The notes under the pieces are model-generated. The model worked only from the letters and a program-made list of their open reading frames with translations, ran no database searches and was not told the origin of the DNA. Both the position numbers and the translations under genes were made by a program. From positions 1-64,000 of the forward strand of contig NZ_JACICC010000005.1 of assembly GCF_014195635.1 (NCBI RefSeq): DNA of 64,000 nucleotides, given 5' to 3'. Positions 36,052 to 45,432 of the stretch are shown one piece after another; position 1 is the first letter of the stretch; each line of letters starts with the position of its first letter. This DNA is from Pseudochelatococcus contaminans. GTDB lineage: Bacteria > Pseudomonadota > Alphaproteobacteria > Rhizobiales > Beijerinckiaceae.

Positions 36052-37422
36052 TCAGGCGGCGCGGTGGCGGGATGACGTGACGATCACCTCACGTTTGGCG
36101 AATTCGGTCTTGGCGCGGAGTATCGACCGACGGGTCGCGCCCTTTCCGAGCCAGTCTCGCAAACCGGCGTCCTTCGTGACGGCATCGCCAACTGTCTTGA
36201 GGATGATGTCGCTGATGGCCTGCTGCTGTGCGCGAAGGTGATCTTCCAGGAGCTTGTGCCGGGTAATGTAGCCAGCGTTCACACCCGGAATGGAATGATT
36301 CATGAGCATGCGCGCGTCCAGTTCGGACACACCCGCAGGCGTGGCAACGGTGCGGAAAGTCTGGCGCAGGTCATTGCCCCACTTCGACAGCGTTGCTCGA
36401 TCCTCCTTCTGTTCGACAAGATGACCGTCTGCGCTGTCGGCGGGGAAAATCCACTCCTTAGCCTCAAATGGATGCATCTGCCGGCCAAAATGCATGGCCC
36501 GCATTAGACACAAGATCATCTGTCGCGACAGCGGAATGTCGAAGGCGCGATCCGCGCCACCCTTCGGTCTTGGGACCTGGAGGACGCGGCGGCGCAGATC
36601 TAGGTGGATCGGCTTGGCTTCCTTAAGCGCGGCGGGCCGGCAAGCGGAGAGCAGAGTGAAGAGGTGGAACTCGCGACGGATTGGATTGTCGATCGCGCCG
36701 AGCTCGATGAACCAGCCTTTGAGATCAGTAAGGCCCATGCCCGTGTCGCGGCGCTTCTCTCCGTTCCAATCGATGCTGCCAACCGGATTATCAGCGGGCA
36801 ATTCACGATTGGTCTTCCGGGCATGATTATAGATCGCCCGCAAAGTGCGCATGCTGCCGTTGGCGATGTAAGGGCCGTTCTCGGCCGTGATCGCATCATG
36901 CTTGATTGCGACCTTCGCCGGATCATTGCCCAACTCGATCAGTGGCGTGTCTAGCCACTCCGTGAATATCCGCTCGACATGATCGCGATAGCTCTCGATA
37001 GTGCGCTCGCTACGGTTCTTGCGTGCCATGTAAACCTTGTATCGCGCCCACGCCTCGCGAAGCGTGACGCCTAAGATTGTTTGAGCTTCGGCCCTCTCGA
37101 CGTCGGCGGCAGTCGAGGCTTTCACGGCCCGCTCTTCGCTCTTGGGGTGCTGACCTCGGCTGATCTGAGCGAGGTATTCTCTGGCTATAGCGCGCGCCGC
37201 TCGCGTGGAGAATTCGGTCGTGTCTCCGACAGCCACCCGAATCGTAGAGGCTCGCTTGCCTTGCTCGCGTAGATCACCCTGAACGGTGAAGGTTTTCTTC
37301 CGAGCGCCGACGACAAGGAAGAACCCCTTTAATTCGGTGTCTCGGACAATGTAGCGCCCGTTATCGGGCGGCGGCAGCCGTTCGATGGTTTTGTCGTTGA
37401 GGAGGATGCGGAGGTCGGCCAT
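36052..37422 (-). CDS. int: Tyrosine recombinase (ICE integrase)
   Basis: Site-specific recombinase of 456 residues. An N-terminal arm-binding-like domain (residues 1-100) is followed by a SAM-like core-binding domain and a catalytic domain. The catalytic region shows LLSACRPAALKE (first Arg), GNDLRQTFRTVA (second Arg) and LMNHSIPGVNAGYI (His and nucleophilic Tyr). The canonical His of HxLR is replaced by Asn in NDLR, which some active members also show. The gene starts about 180 bases from the tRNA-Arg fragment and reads into the element, the expected place for the integrase of this ICE. Confidence 0.93.
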   Translation of the reverse strand: MADLRILLNDKTIERLPPPDNGRYIVRDTELKGFFLVVGARKKTFTVQGDLREQGKRASTIRVAVGDTTEFSTRAARAIAREYLAQISRGQHPKSEERAVKASTAADVERAEAQTILGVTLREAWARYKVYMARKNRSERTIESYRDHVERIFTEWLDTPLIELGNDPAKVAIKHDAITAENGPYIANGSMRTLRAIYNHARKTNRELPADNPVGSIDWNGEKRRDTGMGLTDLKGWFIELGAIDNPIRREFHLFTLLSACRPAALKEAKPIHLDLRRRVLQVPRPKGGADRAFDIPLSRQMILCLMRAMHFGRQMHPFEAKEWIFPADSADGHLVEQKEDRATLSKWGNDLRQTFRTVATPAGVSELDARMLMNHSIPGVNAGYITRHKLLEDHLRAQQQAISDIILKTVGDAVTKDAGLRDWLGKGATRRSILRAKTEFAKREVIVTSSRHRAA

Positions 37423-37602
37423 AGCGCTGCTGCCAATTTCTGAAACGGTTTTTGAAACGGTTTTGGTGGAACGATTGATCTACAGGTCTGCGCTCGCCAC
37501 AACCCGACAATATCCGATAAGCGCATGTGTCTCAACATATTTTCAGAAATTAGGGAAAGTTAGGAGGGCTGTAAAGCACAGCCGCGTGGACGTATCTCTA
37601 AA
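37423..37602. other. Integrase promoter and att-flanking region
   Basis: The 180 bases between the integrase start and the tRNA fragment contain no gene. They should carry the integrase promoter and arm-type binding sites. A short overlapping repeat TTTTTGAAACGGTTTTTGAAACGG-like tract near 37438-37465 (two GAAACGGTTTT copies) is visible. Confidence 0.4.
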
Positions 37603-37647
37603 CTACGAATCTGGGGGTCAGAGGTTCGAATCCTTTCGGGCGCGCCA
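37603..37647 (+). other. tRNA-Arg(ACG) 3' fragment, attachment site (attR)
   Basis: The 45 bases form the anticodon loop CTACGAA (anticodon ACG at 37605-37607), a five-base variable loop, a T-arm with loop TTCGAAT, the acceptor strand CGGGCGC and a G-CCA end. The 5' half needed for a whole tRNA is missing; upstream sequence does not pair with it. This is what remains of the tRNA gene at the far border after an ICE inserts into its 3' end. Orientation implies that the intact tRNA-Arg lies beyond the left edge. Confidence 0.88.
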
Positions 37648-37731
37648 TTTTTAAAATTGATTAAGCAAAACCAACACGTTACAAGGCGGATTGTCAAATT
37701 ACCCTATGGGATTTGGCAGGTTTTGCTCACC

Positions 37732-38015
37732 CTAAACCCTTGCCATTGCCTTTGCGGGAAGTTCCTTCAATCCGGCCGCCATCGTGTAGTGTGTGACCTC
37801 GGCGAGCGTCTTGTGACCGCTGATAGCCATGATCTCTTGCGGTAAAGCCCCTGACTCGGCGAATCGCCTGCAAGTCGTCTTGCACAATCCTCGCGCCATG
37901 CGGCGACAGTCTGTCCGGCAAATCGACCACGATAACTTCCTCCCGGAACCTGTTGCCAAAGCCTGCCGCCGTGAAGTCTTCCCCTGCCCGGTCATCAAAA
38001 ACACCAGCGTATCCT
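37732..38015 (-). pseudogene. Decayed tyrosine integrase C-terminus
   Basis: Reading leftwards, three frames together spell the end of a phage-type integrase. They give DTLVFLMTGQGK, then DFTAAGFGNRFRE and LPDRLSPHGAR in a second frame, then CRRFAESGALPQEIMAISGHKTL back in another. These correspond to the catalytic HxxR and HKTL regions of the family. At least two frameshifts and the lack of an N-terminus show it is dead. It lies directly outside the tRNA fragment, in the same orientation as the live integrase. Confidence 0.75.
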
Positions 38016-38087
38016 TTGACGTCTGCGCCAATGGGCTTGTAGCCAGGGATGCATGGGAATCATGGCCTCCTGTCCGGTCTTCTCTTG

Positions 38088-38366
38088 CGTGTCCGCAAGG
38101 CACTGGTCATCTCATTGACCGATGGAGGGCAGGATGCTGTGCGGCTCGGCCTGCGCGTTTCGGGGCTTCCCAACACCTTGCAACAGGAAGTGCAAACACT
38201 TGAGAAGCAAGGTGCGCGCGTGGCATTGAAGGTGGTCGGACTGGTGCCCGGCGCCGACCGGGTGGACAGCATCATGAACCCCAAATGGATCAAGCCCTGT
38301 CTGGAGAATGGTCGCCAGCGCGGTGAAGCTGATGTCGCCGAAATGCGCACTTTCTGGAACGGCTGA
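38088..38366 (+). pseudogene. C-terminal gene fragment, possibly patatin-like
   Basis: An open stretch of about 92 codons without a credible start. The segment with GLPNTLQQEV, then SIMNPKWIKPCLENGRQRGE and a final FWNG, resembles the C-terminal end of patatin-like phospholipases. The rest of the gene is absent, since upstream sequence belongs to the integrase remnant. It probably lost its 5' part during an earlier insertion at the tRNA site. The family assignment is tentative. Confidence 0.35.
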
Positions 38367-38417
38367 CAAGAATCCTGCGTTGCCATATCCGGTGAACAAC
38401 GGCGAATTGACAGAGTA

Positions 38418-38451
38418 ATATCCCCGGCCGGCGGAAACCGGCCGGGGATAT
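38418..38451 (-). terminator. Stem-loop after the autotransporter gene
   Basis: A perfect 14-base stem (ATATCCCCGGCCGG and its complement) with a six-base loop CGGAAA begins 10 bases after the autotransporter stop. There is no U-run on the minus strand beyond it. Position and strength suggest a terminator or 3' stabiliser. Confidence 0.65.
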
Positions 38452-38460
38452 TTGTTGTTA

Positions 38461-41400
38461 TCAGAACTTGATCGACATACGGCCGATGGCGTCGTGACGA
38501 ACGTAGTCCTTGGCGATCTTGGCGTTATATTCGGCACGCAACTCGATCTGGTCATTGCTGAAGAACTGCACGCCGGCGCCAACATTGAGGTACCGATCCT
38601 CCATCTTGTGAGTGGAGGTGAATTTCGGCGTGCCCATGCCGAAGCCGACCTTTGTATCCAGATCAGGATTACTCAGGAACGTCGCTCCGATCGAGGCGAA
38701 GGGACGCAGCCACGTCTTCTCGTCGATGTCGATGCGCGTGCCGACTTCTACGGACGGGGTGCCGGCGAGCGTCCAATTTTTCATCGTACCGAAGTGGATC
38801 GGGAGCATGAAGCTGCCCTGGCTGACGAAGCTTGGACTGTAAGTGTGAATGACGTCCAGATCGAGAGAGGGACGGACGTAGAACCGCCCCATCGTCAGTT
38901 CGTAGGCAGCGCGGGCGCGGGCGGCGCCGACCCACACGTCCCTGTTGGAGGAAGCGAACCCGTCATGATGGGCAATGGTGATGTGGTGATTGGTGTCGAA
39001 CGAGCCGTAGCCGAGATGCCCCGAAACCGAGAACAGCCACGGACCCATCTGACGCTTCAGCGCCGCCGAAACATCGCCCCCCTTGCCATCGCTCTTCAGG
39101 TGGCCGCTGTTGCTGCGGGATTCGCTGGAGGAATAGGCCCCGGTCACACCGAAGAACCAGTCCTTCGCCACTTCAAACTGCCCGCCGATGCGGTAGGAGA
39201 ACTGATCCTGCTTGAAGCCATCCGTCCCCCGGTCCGCGGTCTTCTTCGCGAAGGAGCCGGATACGCGGCCCCACACGCACTGCGTCTCCCCAATGCTCAC
39301 GCCGCTGTCGATAAAGACGGGGCAACTCTGGACGGCATTCAGCGAAACGAGAGCGCCATTCGTCTGTGCGGCAGCCACCGTGGCGTATTTGGATGGATCA
39401 AGGGTGGTTATGGCCGTCTCATACTGCTGCTTCGACTGGATGTGGGCCACAGCGCCGAAAAGGTTGGCCAGCGGCGCAGCATGCGTTCCATCGTCCCATA
39501 TCGTCTGGAAGTTGTTCAGCATCGCACGATGCTGGGAATCAAGCGCGATGCCCTGGCTGTCCGCGCTGGCGGAAAAGTTCGCCACCGGAGCGATGGACTG
39601 GCCGCCTTCCGTAACCTTCCATGAAATCGGACTGGCCGCGTTTGCAGTAACAGAATAAGCATTTTCACTCAGTTTTACGCCGAATATCCTGTAATTGCCC
39701 GGCAGAATACCATTTATGACATTCGGTTTCACGGCTCCTTTTATGTGCAGTTCACCGAAGCCCGACGCCACTGTCATGGTGTCATTGCTGAGCTGCCCAT
39801 CGGTCGTGGCGTTGACATCGACAAGCAACGTGCTGCCTGCAATCATGTTTACCGCACCATAGACCGTAAAACCCGTGATATTGTTCACGCCGCCGATGTC
39901 CAGTGTGCCGCCTTGAAAGATATCCAACCAGTTAGAACCAGCATCAGCGTTCTTGACGCCCAGATTGACGGAGCTATTGTTTCCGGTCTGATAGTAACCG
40001 CCATTCTCCACCCGGACCTTATTTTGTCCGTTAGGATCGCTGTAATGCGCAAGATCGATGCCGCCGATCACCTTGCCATGGATCGTGACGAACTCGGACC
40101 CGCTGCGGCCGGCAATGGCGAGGCCCGAAAGCGCCGAGACGGTGGCTCCACTCTCAATGATGATATTGTTCCGATTGGCCTCATCGTTGATTGATGCCCC
40201 ATGGACGCCGCCGTCAACCCGGATACCAGCGCCTCGCTCGCCGCCGCCGCCGACGAACTCGCCGCCGTCCAGCCTGATATAGATGGGGCCACCGTTTCCA
40301 TCTTTATCGATCGCGCCCCCGGTATCCTGCTTGCCGCTCTGGGCCAGGATTGCATAGGCGTTCTCGCCCGTGGCGTGGATCGAGCCCCGGTAAAGAATAT
40401 CGATCCTTCCGCCGCTGCCGGTTGAATCGGGCCGCTTGGCGTATTCTCCCCTGGGAACAGTATAATTCTCGGCATTTGTCCAAGCGCCGCCACCGCCGCC
40501 GAGCGATTGCGCATAAATGCCGTGCGCGCCCTTGCCGGTCGTCGTGATCGAAGCCCGGCCGTTGTTGTCCCATGAACTGACCGTGACGTGCCCGCCATCG
40601 CCGTGGGCGTTCCCATTGCTCACCATTGTTCCGGTTGAGGATTCCGGAATACGACCGAGGTAGCCGCCGCCACCGCCGACCGACTGCGCGAAAATACCGA
40701 CTGCGCCATCACCCGATGTCTTGATGCTTTCCCAAGTGTCATACAAGATGACGTGAACGTTACCGCCATGGCCGCCGACCCCGTTCTTACCGCCGAGGGA
40801 AAACGTATGGCCGTGATCCTTGTCGAACTTGCCTGTCTTGCTGAACAGACCGCCGCCCGCGCCAACCGATTGCGCGAAGATGCCAAAAGCAGCCTCACCG
40901 GTGGTCTCGATACGGCCACTATGGTTTACATCGACCTGCCCGCCATCACCACCAGATCCGCCCGAGCCGCCTATATTGACAGTGAAGCTGGCTTCCTCAA
41001 GCACCGCATCGAGAGCCTTTTCGTTCTTTTTTTTCTTATCTTTGTCGGTTCCGACGCCGCCGGCGCCACCCTCGTTAATCAGTATATCCTCTTTATCTCC
41101 TTTGTCGTTGGTCGTGCTGCCGACCGTGTTAATGCCACTGATCACATTCGCGCCGGCCGCGCCCAGGATTTTGGAAATCTTCTCCGCTAAATCCATTGAG
41201 GTCTTTAACGCGTCATTGTCGTCTTCCGTGTTCTCGCCGAGATTGACCTTCGCCGCACCGCCGCCGCCGCCGATGGATTGGGCGACAATCGCATGGGATT
41301 CGATGCCGGACGTAACCACGGAAGAACCGCCATCAGCGGTGACCTGGACCAAGCCGCCATGGCCGCCGGAACCGCCGGAACCGCCAAGACCAATATTGGC

Positions 41401-44400
41401 GGTGAATTTCTTTGTTTCAGGACTGGTCGCGCCTGCGCCAAGGCCACCGCCGCCGCCAACCGCATGCGCGAAGATGCCCCAGGAAGCATCGCCCTTTGTC
41501 TCGATGCCGGCTTGATTGAGAACCGTTACATGGCCGCCGTCGCCACCATCGCCCCCGCTGCCGCCGATGGTAAGATTGATATTGTATTTATTCGAGCCCT
41601 TCTTGGTCGATGACGCACCGTCGCCACCGGCGCCGCCACCGCCGCCAATCGATTCCGCGAAGATGCCATAGGACAAATTGCCATATGTGATGATGTGGCC
41701 ACTGGGGTCATTTTGGATGTTTACGTCACTGCCGTTGCCGCCATGGCCACCATGGCCGCCGAGCGTGAAATCGACCGAGAATGAAGGGTATTCCTTCACG
41801 TCTGGATTCTTGAGGTTATCCATCAGCTCATTGTAATCCTTAATGAGCTTTGATCCCTTGAGCCCGTTGAGGATCGGATCAAGACCACCTGTATTATCAA
41901 TGATTTCTGCGAACTTTGAAATTACTTCGTAGTCGTTTTTGAGGTTATGGTCTTCAACCCATTTATTGAAATCATCATAATGAATGACCTTCTTGATCTC
42001 ATCCAGGAACTGCCCGCCGATATCGGGAATATCATCTTTCTTCGCCGTTAACGTGCCACCCGTGCCGCCGCCGCCGCCGACCGATTGCGCGAAGATGCCA
42101 TGCGAGCCATCTGCCCAGGTGCGGATCGTGCCGCCAATATTTTTGACAGTGACTGCCGCGCCACTGCCGCCGCCGCCGCCCTCGCCGCCAACACTAATCT
42201 TGAGGCTTTGGTTGCCATCGGCGGCTGTGTAGTAGCCGCCGCCGTCACCGCCGCCGCCGCCGGTCGACTGCGCGAAGATGCCGTGAGAATTCGCACCGTA
42301 GGTCTCGATCAACCCCTTGTTCTCTATATACATGTTACCATCGACGGACCCGCCGTTGCCGCCCTTGCCGCCGACGCTGACAGAAGCGGCCGCCAGATCG
42401 GACAAGGGCAGGTTCTTCATCAACTTGCTGATGGTATCGCCGAACAGGAGCCCTGTGCCTGCACCGGTATCGGCCTTGCCGCCGCTACCGCCGCCGCCGC
42501 CGACCGACTGCGCGTAGATGGCTGGCGCGAAGGTGCCGCGTGTCGTGATGCTGCCGCTGTTGCGGACCTCAACCGGCCTGCCTGCGCCGCCAGAGGCGCC
42601 CGAACCGCCGATCGCAACGGCGACTGCTGCCGTGACCGATTTGCCGAAGCTGTAGATATCGACACGGGACGTTGCATCGCCGCCGGAGCCACCGCCGCCG
42701 CCGACCGATTGCGCGAAGATGCCGCTCGCACCCGCCCCCGAGGTTTCAATATGGTTGGTATTGCTGACAAGAACATCCCGGCCGTGACCGCCGCTGCTAC
42801 CAGAGCCGCCGATCGAGACGGAGCCGCCGCCTGCATAGCGGGCCGCGGAAACCGTCCAGCTCGTCGCGCTGCCGCCATCTCCGCCGCCGCCGCCGACCGA
42901 TTGCGCGTAGATGCCATGCGCGTTCACGCCAAGGGTGGTGATATCGGCATAGTTGTCGACGAAGACCTTGTTGCCGTCTCTGCCAGTGCCGCCCTTGCCA
43001 CCGATAGCGACGGCGGCGGTAACGGCAGGAAACTCTCCGGCGCCGAACGCGGCAGCCGCGGAGAAGGCGTTGCCGGCAGCGCCGCCGCCGCCGCCAATGG
43101 CCTGCGCCTGAATACCATAGGAGTTGCCGCCGGTTGTCTTGATAACGGACTTGTTCTTGGCGTGAACTTCGCCAGGGCCGCCGCCGTCGCCGCCCGAACC
43201 GCCGATAGCAACGGAAACCGCCCCGACGAAGCCGGCCGAAATGGAAGTCGCGCTGCCGCCACGTCCGCCGCCGCCGCCGATCGATTGCGCCACGATAGCC
43301 GGAGCCGATTCACCGGTTGTTTCGATGCGGCCTGCCGGGCTGCCGCCCGCCGTGACCCCTTCGTTAATGACGACCTGCCCGCCACCGCCGCCGTTGCCGC
43401 CATTGCCGCCCAAGGCAACGGCGACGAAGATGCCGGACGCCGTGCTATCGCCGCCGGTTCCTCCTAGACCACCGATGCTATGGGCGGAGATGCCGGGCGC
43501 GCCATCGCCCCGTGTGATGATCGTGCCGCTGTTTGCGGCGTAGACGTCGCGGGCCAAGCCGCCGCCGCCGCCGTTGCCAGCGTTGTTATGAAATATGCCA
43601 TGGCCGTCGCCGCCTTTTGCGTCGCCGCCGCCGACACCGAAGTAGCCGCCTCCCGATCCGCCGCCGAGGCTGGCGGCCAGAATACCGGCAGCCCCTTGAC
43701 CTTCCGTCGTGATGTAGCCGGCTCCACGATGACTGCCGTTGTCATCGCTGAATTCCGTGGCATTGACCACCTTGACCCACTGTGCATCGCCGCTGTGACC
43801 GCCGGAACCGCTATGGTTGATACCGGCGTAGTCTACACCGCGGCCACCGGCTCCCCCCACCGAATAGGCGGCGATGCCATGACTGTTGGTGCCATATGTG
43901 TGAATGGTGCCGGAGTGCAGCACCTCGGTTACCTGCTGGATATTGCCCCCGTGTCCGCCAGACTGGTCGCCGGCGCTTATGTTGCCGTTGTTTATCGACC
44001 CCACACCGCCCAGATTCTGCGCAACGATCGCCGGAGAGTCATTCCCCCTGGTTGTAATGGTGCCGGAAGCGTGGACCCATACCCCGTTGGCATCGCCACC
44101 CGGAGAGGGATGCATCCCACCGGTGCTGACGTTATGAACGGTTCCGGCATAGGCGCCGACTGATTCAGCAACGAGCCCGGGCGCATTGTTGCCTTGTGTG
44201 GAAATGGAAGGATTCCCGGCGCCGTAGAAATTCACATGAACGGGCCCGCCATTTCCACCGTATGGATTTCCGCTGGTGTTTCCACTACCGGCATCACCGC
44301 CGGCGGACGAGGCCCAGAAGCCCGCAAAATTATTGCCCTGGGTCGATATCGAAGCATTCAGGTTGACTATAACCTCCTGGCCACTTGCGCCTTCTGCGCG

Positions 44401-44925
44401 GAAAGTTTGGTAAGTATGTCCGCCGGGCCAACCATCCATACCGTGACCGCCCTGGCTGTAGACCAACACAAGCGGAGTAACCCTCACACTCCCGAAACGC
44501 TCCTCATTCACATTTTTTGTCTGCCCCCACTGGTTGGTGGCGACGATATCAAGCCCTTTCGAGAGGTCCCTGTCTGCCGCAGTGCCTGCAATATTGCCTG
44601 TCAGGCTCAGGTTGATTTTCCCGCCCAAGCCCGGAGCAATGTCGTGCGATCCGCCTGTGGACCAGACCACAAACACCGGCCAATGTGTGCTATTTCCATC
44701 GCTGTTGAAATTCTCACCGATATTAAAGTCCACACCGTTTCGATGCGATCCATCCTTGGTTAAAGCTTGTCCATAGCTAATATAACGGTTAGGGTCGTGC
44801 GTATAGTTAGCATCTGTCGCATATACTGGTGTCGCGATATGCGCAATTCCCAACATAAGAGCTATCGTACTGACTCCAGAAGAATTAACACCGAATAATT
44901 TTCTGCAAACTTGAGGATTTTGCAT
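38461..44925 (-). CDS. Giant glycine-rich autotransporter
   Basis: Type Va autotransporter of 2154 residues from ATG 44925. That start has a GGAG site and yields a signal peptide ending near PVYA; the frame stays open to 45012. The passenger carries about twenty units of the form GIFAQSVGGGGGxGG spaced 60-70 residues apart, predicting a long beta-solenoid. The last 270 residues form the membrane beta-barrel, ending in the canonical aromatic Phe (MSIKF). It probably acts as an adhesin or surface fibre, which is inference. An AraC-type regulator lies just upstream on the same strand. Confidence 0.9.
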   Translation of the reverse strand: MQNPQVCRKLFGVNSSGVSTIALMLGIAHIATPVYATDANYTHDPNRYISYGQALTKDGSHRNGVDFNIGENFNSDGNSTHWPVFVVWSTGGSHDIAPGLGGKINLSLTGNIAGTAADRDLSKGLDIVATNQWGQTKNVNEERFGSVRVTPLVLVYSQGGHGMDGWPGGHTYQTFRAEGASGQEVIVNLNASISTQGNNFAGFWASSAGGDAGSGNTSGNPYGGNGGPVHVNFYGAGNPSISTQGNNAPGLVAESVGAYAGTVHNVSTGGMHPSPGGDANGVWVHASGTITTRGNDSPAIVAQNLGGVGSINNGNISAGDQSGGHGGNIQQVTEVLHSGTIHTYGTNSHGIAAYSVGGAGGRGVDYAGINHSGSGGHSGDAQWVKVVNATEFSDDNGSHRGAGYITTEGQGAAGILAASLGGGSGGGYFGVGGGDAKGGDGHGIFHNNAGNGGGGGLARDVYAANSGTIITRGDGAPGISAHSIGGLGGTGGDSTASGIFVAVALGGNGGNGGGGGQVVINEGVTAGGSPAGRIETTGESAPAIVAQSIGGGGGRGGSATSISAGFVGAVSVAIGGSGGDGGGPGEVHAKNKSVIKTTGGNSYGIQAQAIGGGGGAAGNAFSAAAAFGAGEFPAVTAAVAIGGKGGTGRDGNKVFVDNYADITTLGVNAHGIYAQSVGGGGGDGGSATSWTVSAARYAGGGSVSIGGSGSSGGHGRDVLVSNTNHIETSGAGASGIFAQSVGGGGGSGGDATSRVDIYSFGKSVTAAVAVAIGGSGASGGAGRPVEVRNSGSITTRGTFAPAIYAQSVGGGGGSGGKADTGAGTGLLFGDTISKLMKNLPLSDLAAASVSVGGKGGNGGSVDGNMYIENKGLIETYGANSHGIFAQSTGGGGGDGGGYYTAADGNQSLKISVGGEGGGGGSGAAVTVKNIGGTIRTWADGSHGIFAQSVGGGGGTGGTLTAKKDDIPDIGGQFLDEIKKVIHYDDFNKWVEDHNLKNDYEVISKFAEIIDNTGGLDPILNGLKGSKLIKDYNELMDNLKNPDVKEYPSFSVDFTLGGHGGHGGNGSDVNIQNDPSGHIITYGNLSYGIFAESIGGGGGAGGDGASSTKKGSNKYNINLTIGGSGGDGGDGGHVTVLNQAGIETKGDASWGIFAHAVGGGGGLGAGATSPETKKFTANIGLGGSGGSGGHGGLVQVTADGGSSVVTSGIESHAIVAQSIGGGGGAAKVNLGENTEDDNDALKTSMDLAEKISKILGAAGANVISGINTVGSTTNDKGDKEDILINEGGAGGVGTDKDKKKKNEKALDAVLEEASFTVNIGGSGGSGGDGGQVDVNHSGRIETTGEAAFGIFAQSVGAGGGLFSKTGKFDKDHGHTFSLGGKNGVGGHGGNVHVILYDTWESIKTSGDGAVGIFAQSVGGGGGYLGRIPESSTGTMVSNGNAHGDGGHVTVSSWDNNGRASITTTGKGAHGIYAQSLGGGGGAWTNAENYTVPRGEYAKRPDSTGSGGRIDILYRGSIHATGENAYAILAQSGKQDTGGAIDKDGNGGPIYIRLDGGEFVGGGGERGAGIRVDGGVHGASINDEANRNNIIIESGATVSALSGLAIAGRSGSEFVTIHGKVIGGIDLAHYSDPNGQNKVRVENGGYYQTGNNSSVNLGVKNADAGSNWLDIFQGGTLDIGGVNNITGFTVYGAVNMIAGSTLLVDVNATTDGQLSNDTMTVASGFGELHIKGAVKPNVINGILPGNYRIFGVKLSENAYSVTANAASPISWKVTEGGQSIAPVANFSASADSQGIALDSQHRAMLNNFQTIWDDGTHAAPLANLFGAVAHIQSKQQYETAITTLDPSKYATVAAAQTNGALVSLNAVQSCPVFIDSGVSIGETQCVWGRVSGSFAKKTADRGTDGFKQDQFSYRIGGQFEVAKDWFFGVTGAYSSSESRSNSGHLKSDGKGGDVSAALKRQMGPWLFSVSGHLGYGSFDTNHHITIAHHDGFASSNRDVWVGAARARAAYELTMGRFYVRPSLDLDVIHTYSPSFVSQGSFMLPIHFGTMKNWTLAGTPSVEVGTRIDIDEKTWLRPFASIGATFLSNPDLDTKVGFGMGTPKFTSTHKMEDRYLNVGAGVQFFSNDQIELRAEYNAKIAKDYVRHDAIGRMSIKF
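40660..43710. repeat. Dispersed repeats inside the autotransporter gene
   Basis: On the plus strand a unit resembling CCGACCGATTGCGCGAAGAT recurs about every 180-210 bases, preceded by runs of CCGCCG. Clear copies lie near 40680, 40862, 42078, 42252, 42702 and 42894. They encode the glycine-rich passenger turns. Such repeats can recombine and change passenger length. Confidence 0.75.
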
Positions 44926-45432
44926 ATTATATCTCCATTGCCTAAATATTGGCATCAACTTCGCGGCTATTTCAGGAAAACGTAATACCGCATGGTAATT
45001 TTTCCCTAACATCGAAAAATTTCACATCAATGACTTTCATTGACATTGATGAATAACGATCAATTTGCTTTTAAAATTGACGGAAATAGATTATTTTTGA
45101 GATACATAAACATTAAATTCAATTACAAATTTATTATTATACTATTATTTATTCATTCTACTTATGGGAGATACTTTTAATCAATAAACAACAATGCAGC
45201 GCGAATGACTGTGAGCTCCAGAAATAACATGATTTAGGGATGCCATGCCGATGCAAATGAAACACAATGCCGAAATCTGCCGGCAAAAGGTCGTTATCAG
45301 AACATCATTTTCATGATGGAAACCAAGGCAGTCTCTCAGTTCACGGCCCAGCCAGACCAAGTGAACGATTCTATTCGATCGAAAACCACTTCGTCATAAA
45401 CGAGAGGCCTCCAGGACACTCTCAACGCCGCG
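44926..45432. other. AT-rich intergenic region upstream of the autotransporter
   Basis: About 500 bases without a supported gene. The part from 45000 to 45250 is strongly AT-rich compared with flanking genes. It should contain the autotransporter promoter and possibly sites for the neighbouring AraC regulator. I see no definite operator. Confidence 0.4.

Larger units (their letters stand above)
1..37647. mobile_element. Integrative conjugative element, right-hand portion
   Basis: The stretch carries relaxase, coupling protein, a full Trb secretion set, an integrase and a tRNA 3'-end duplication, which together define an ICE. The right border is set by the tRNA-Arg fragment ending at 37647, with the integrase next to it. 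The left border, where the intact tRNA-Arg is expected, lies outside the window. The order DUF2840, traF, DUF736, transglycosylase, relaxase, traG, trb operon, DUF2274, LysR is familiar from alphaproteobacterial ICEs. Cargo (Mrp antiporter, two-component system, Trk uptake, glycosyltransferase) sits between the transfer genes and the integrase. Replication, partition and excision genes are not in view. Confidence 0.85.

Noticed and set aside
37561-37647. An intact tRNA-Arg gene
   Set aside because: Only the part from the anticodon loop onwards fits; the upstream bases cannot form the acceptor, D-arm or 5' anticodon stem.
42085-43467. A 460-codon Ala-rich frame antisense to the autotransporter
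   Set aside because: It arises from the CCG-rich repeats on the opposite strand; the sense protein has signal peptide, repeats and barrel.
40660-43710. Regular repeats that could suggest a CRISPR array
   Set aside because: The repeats are in frame within one long gene, their intervals are far longer than spacers, and no cas genes are near.
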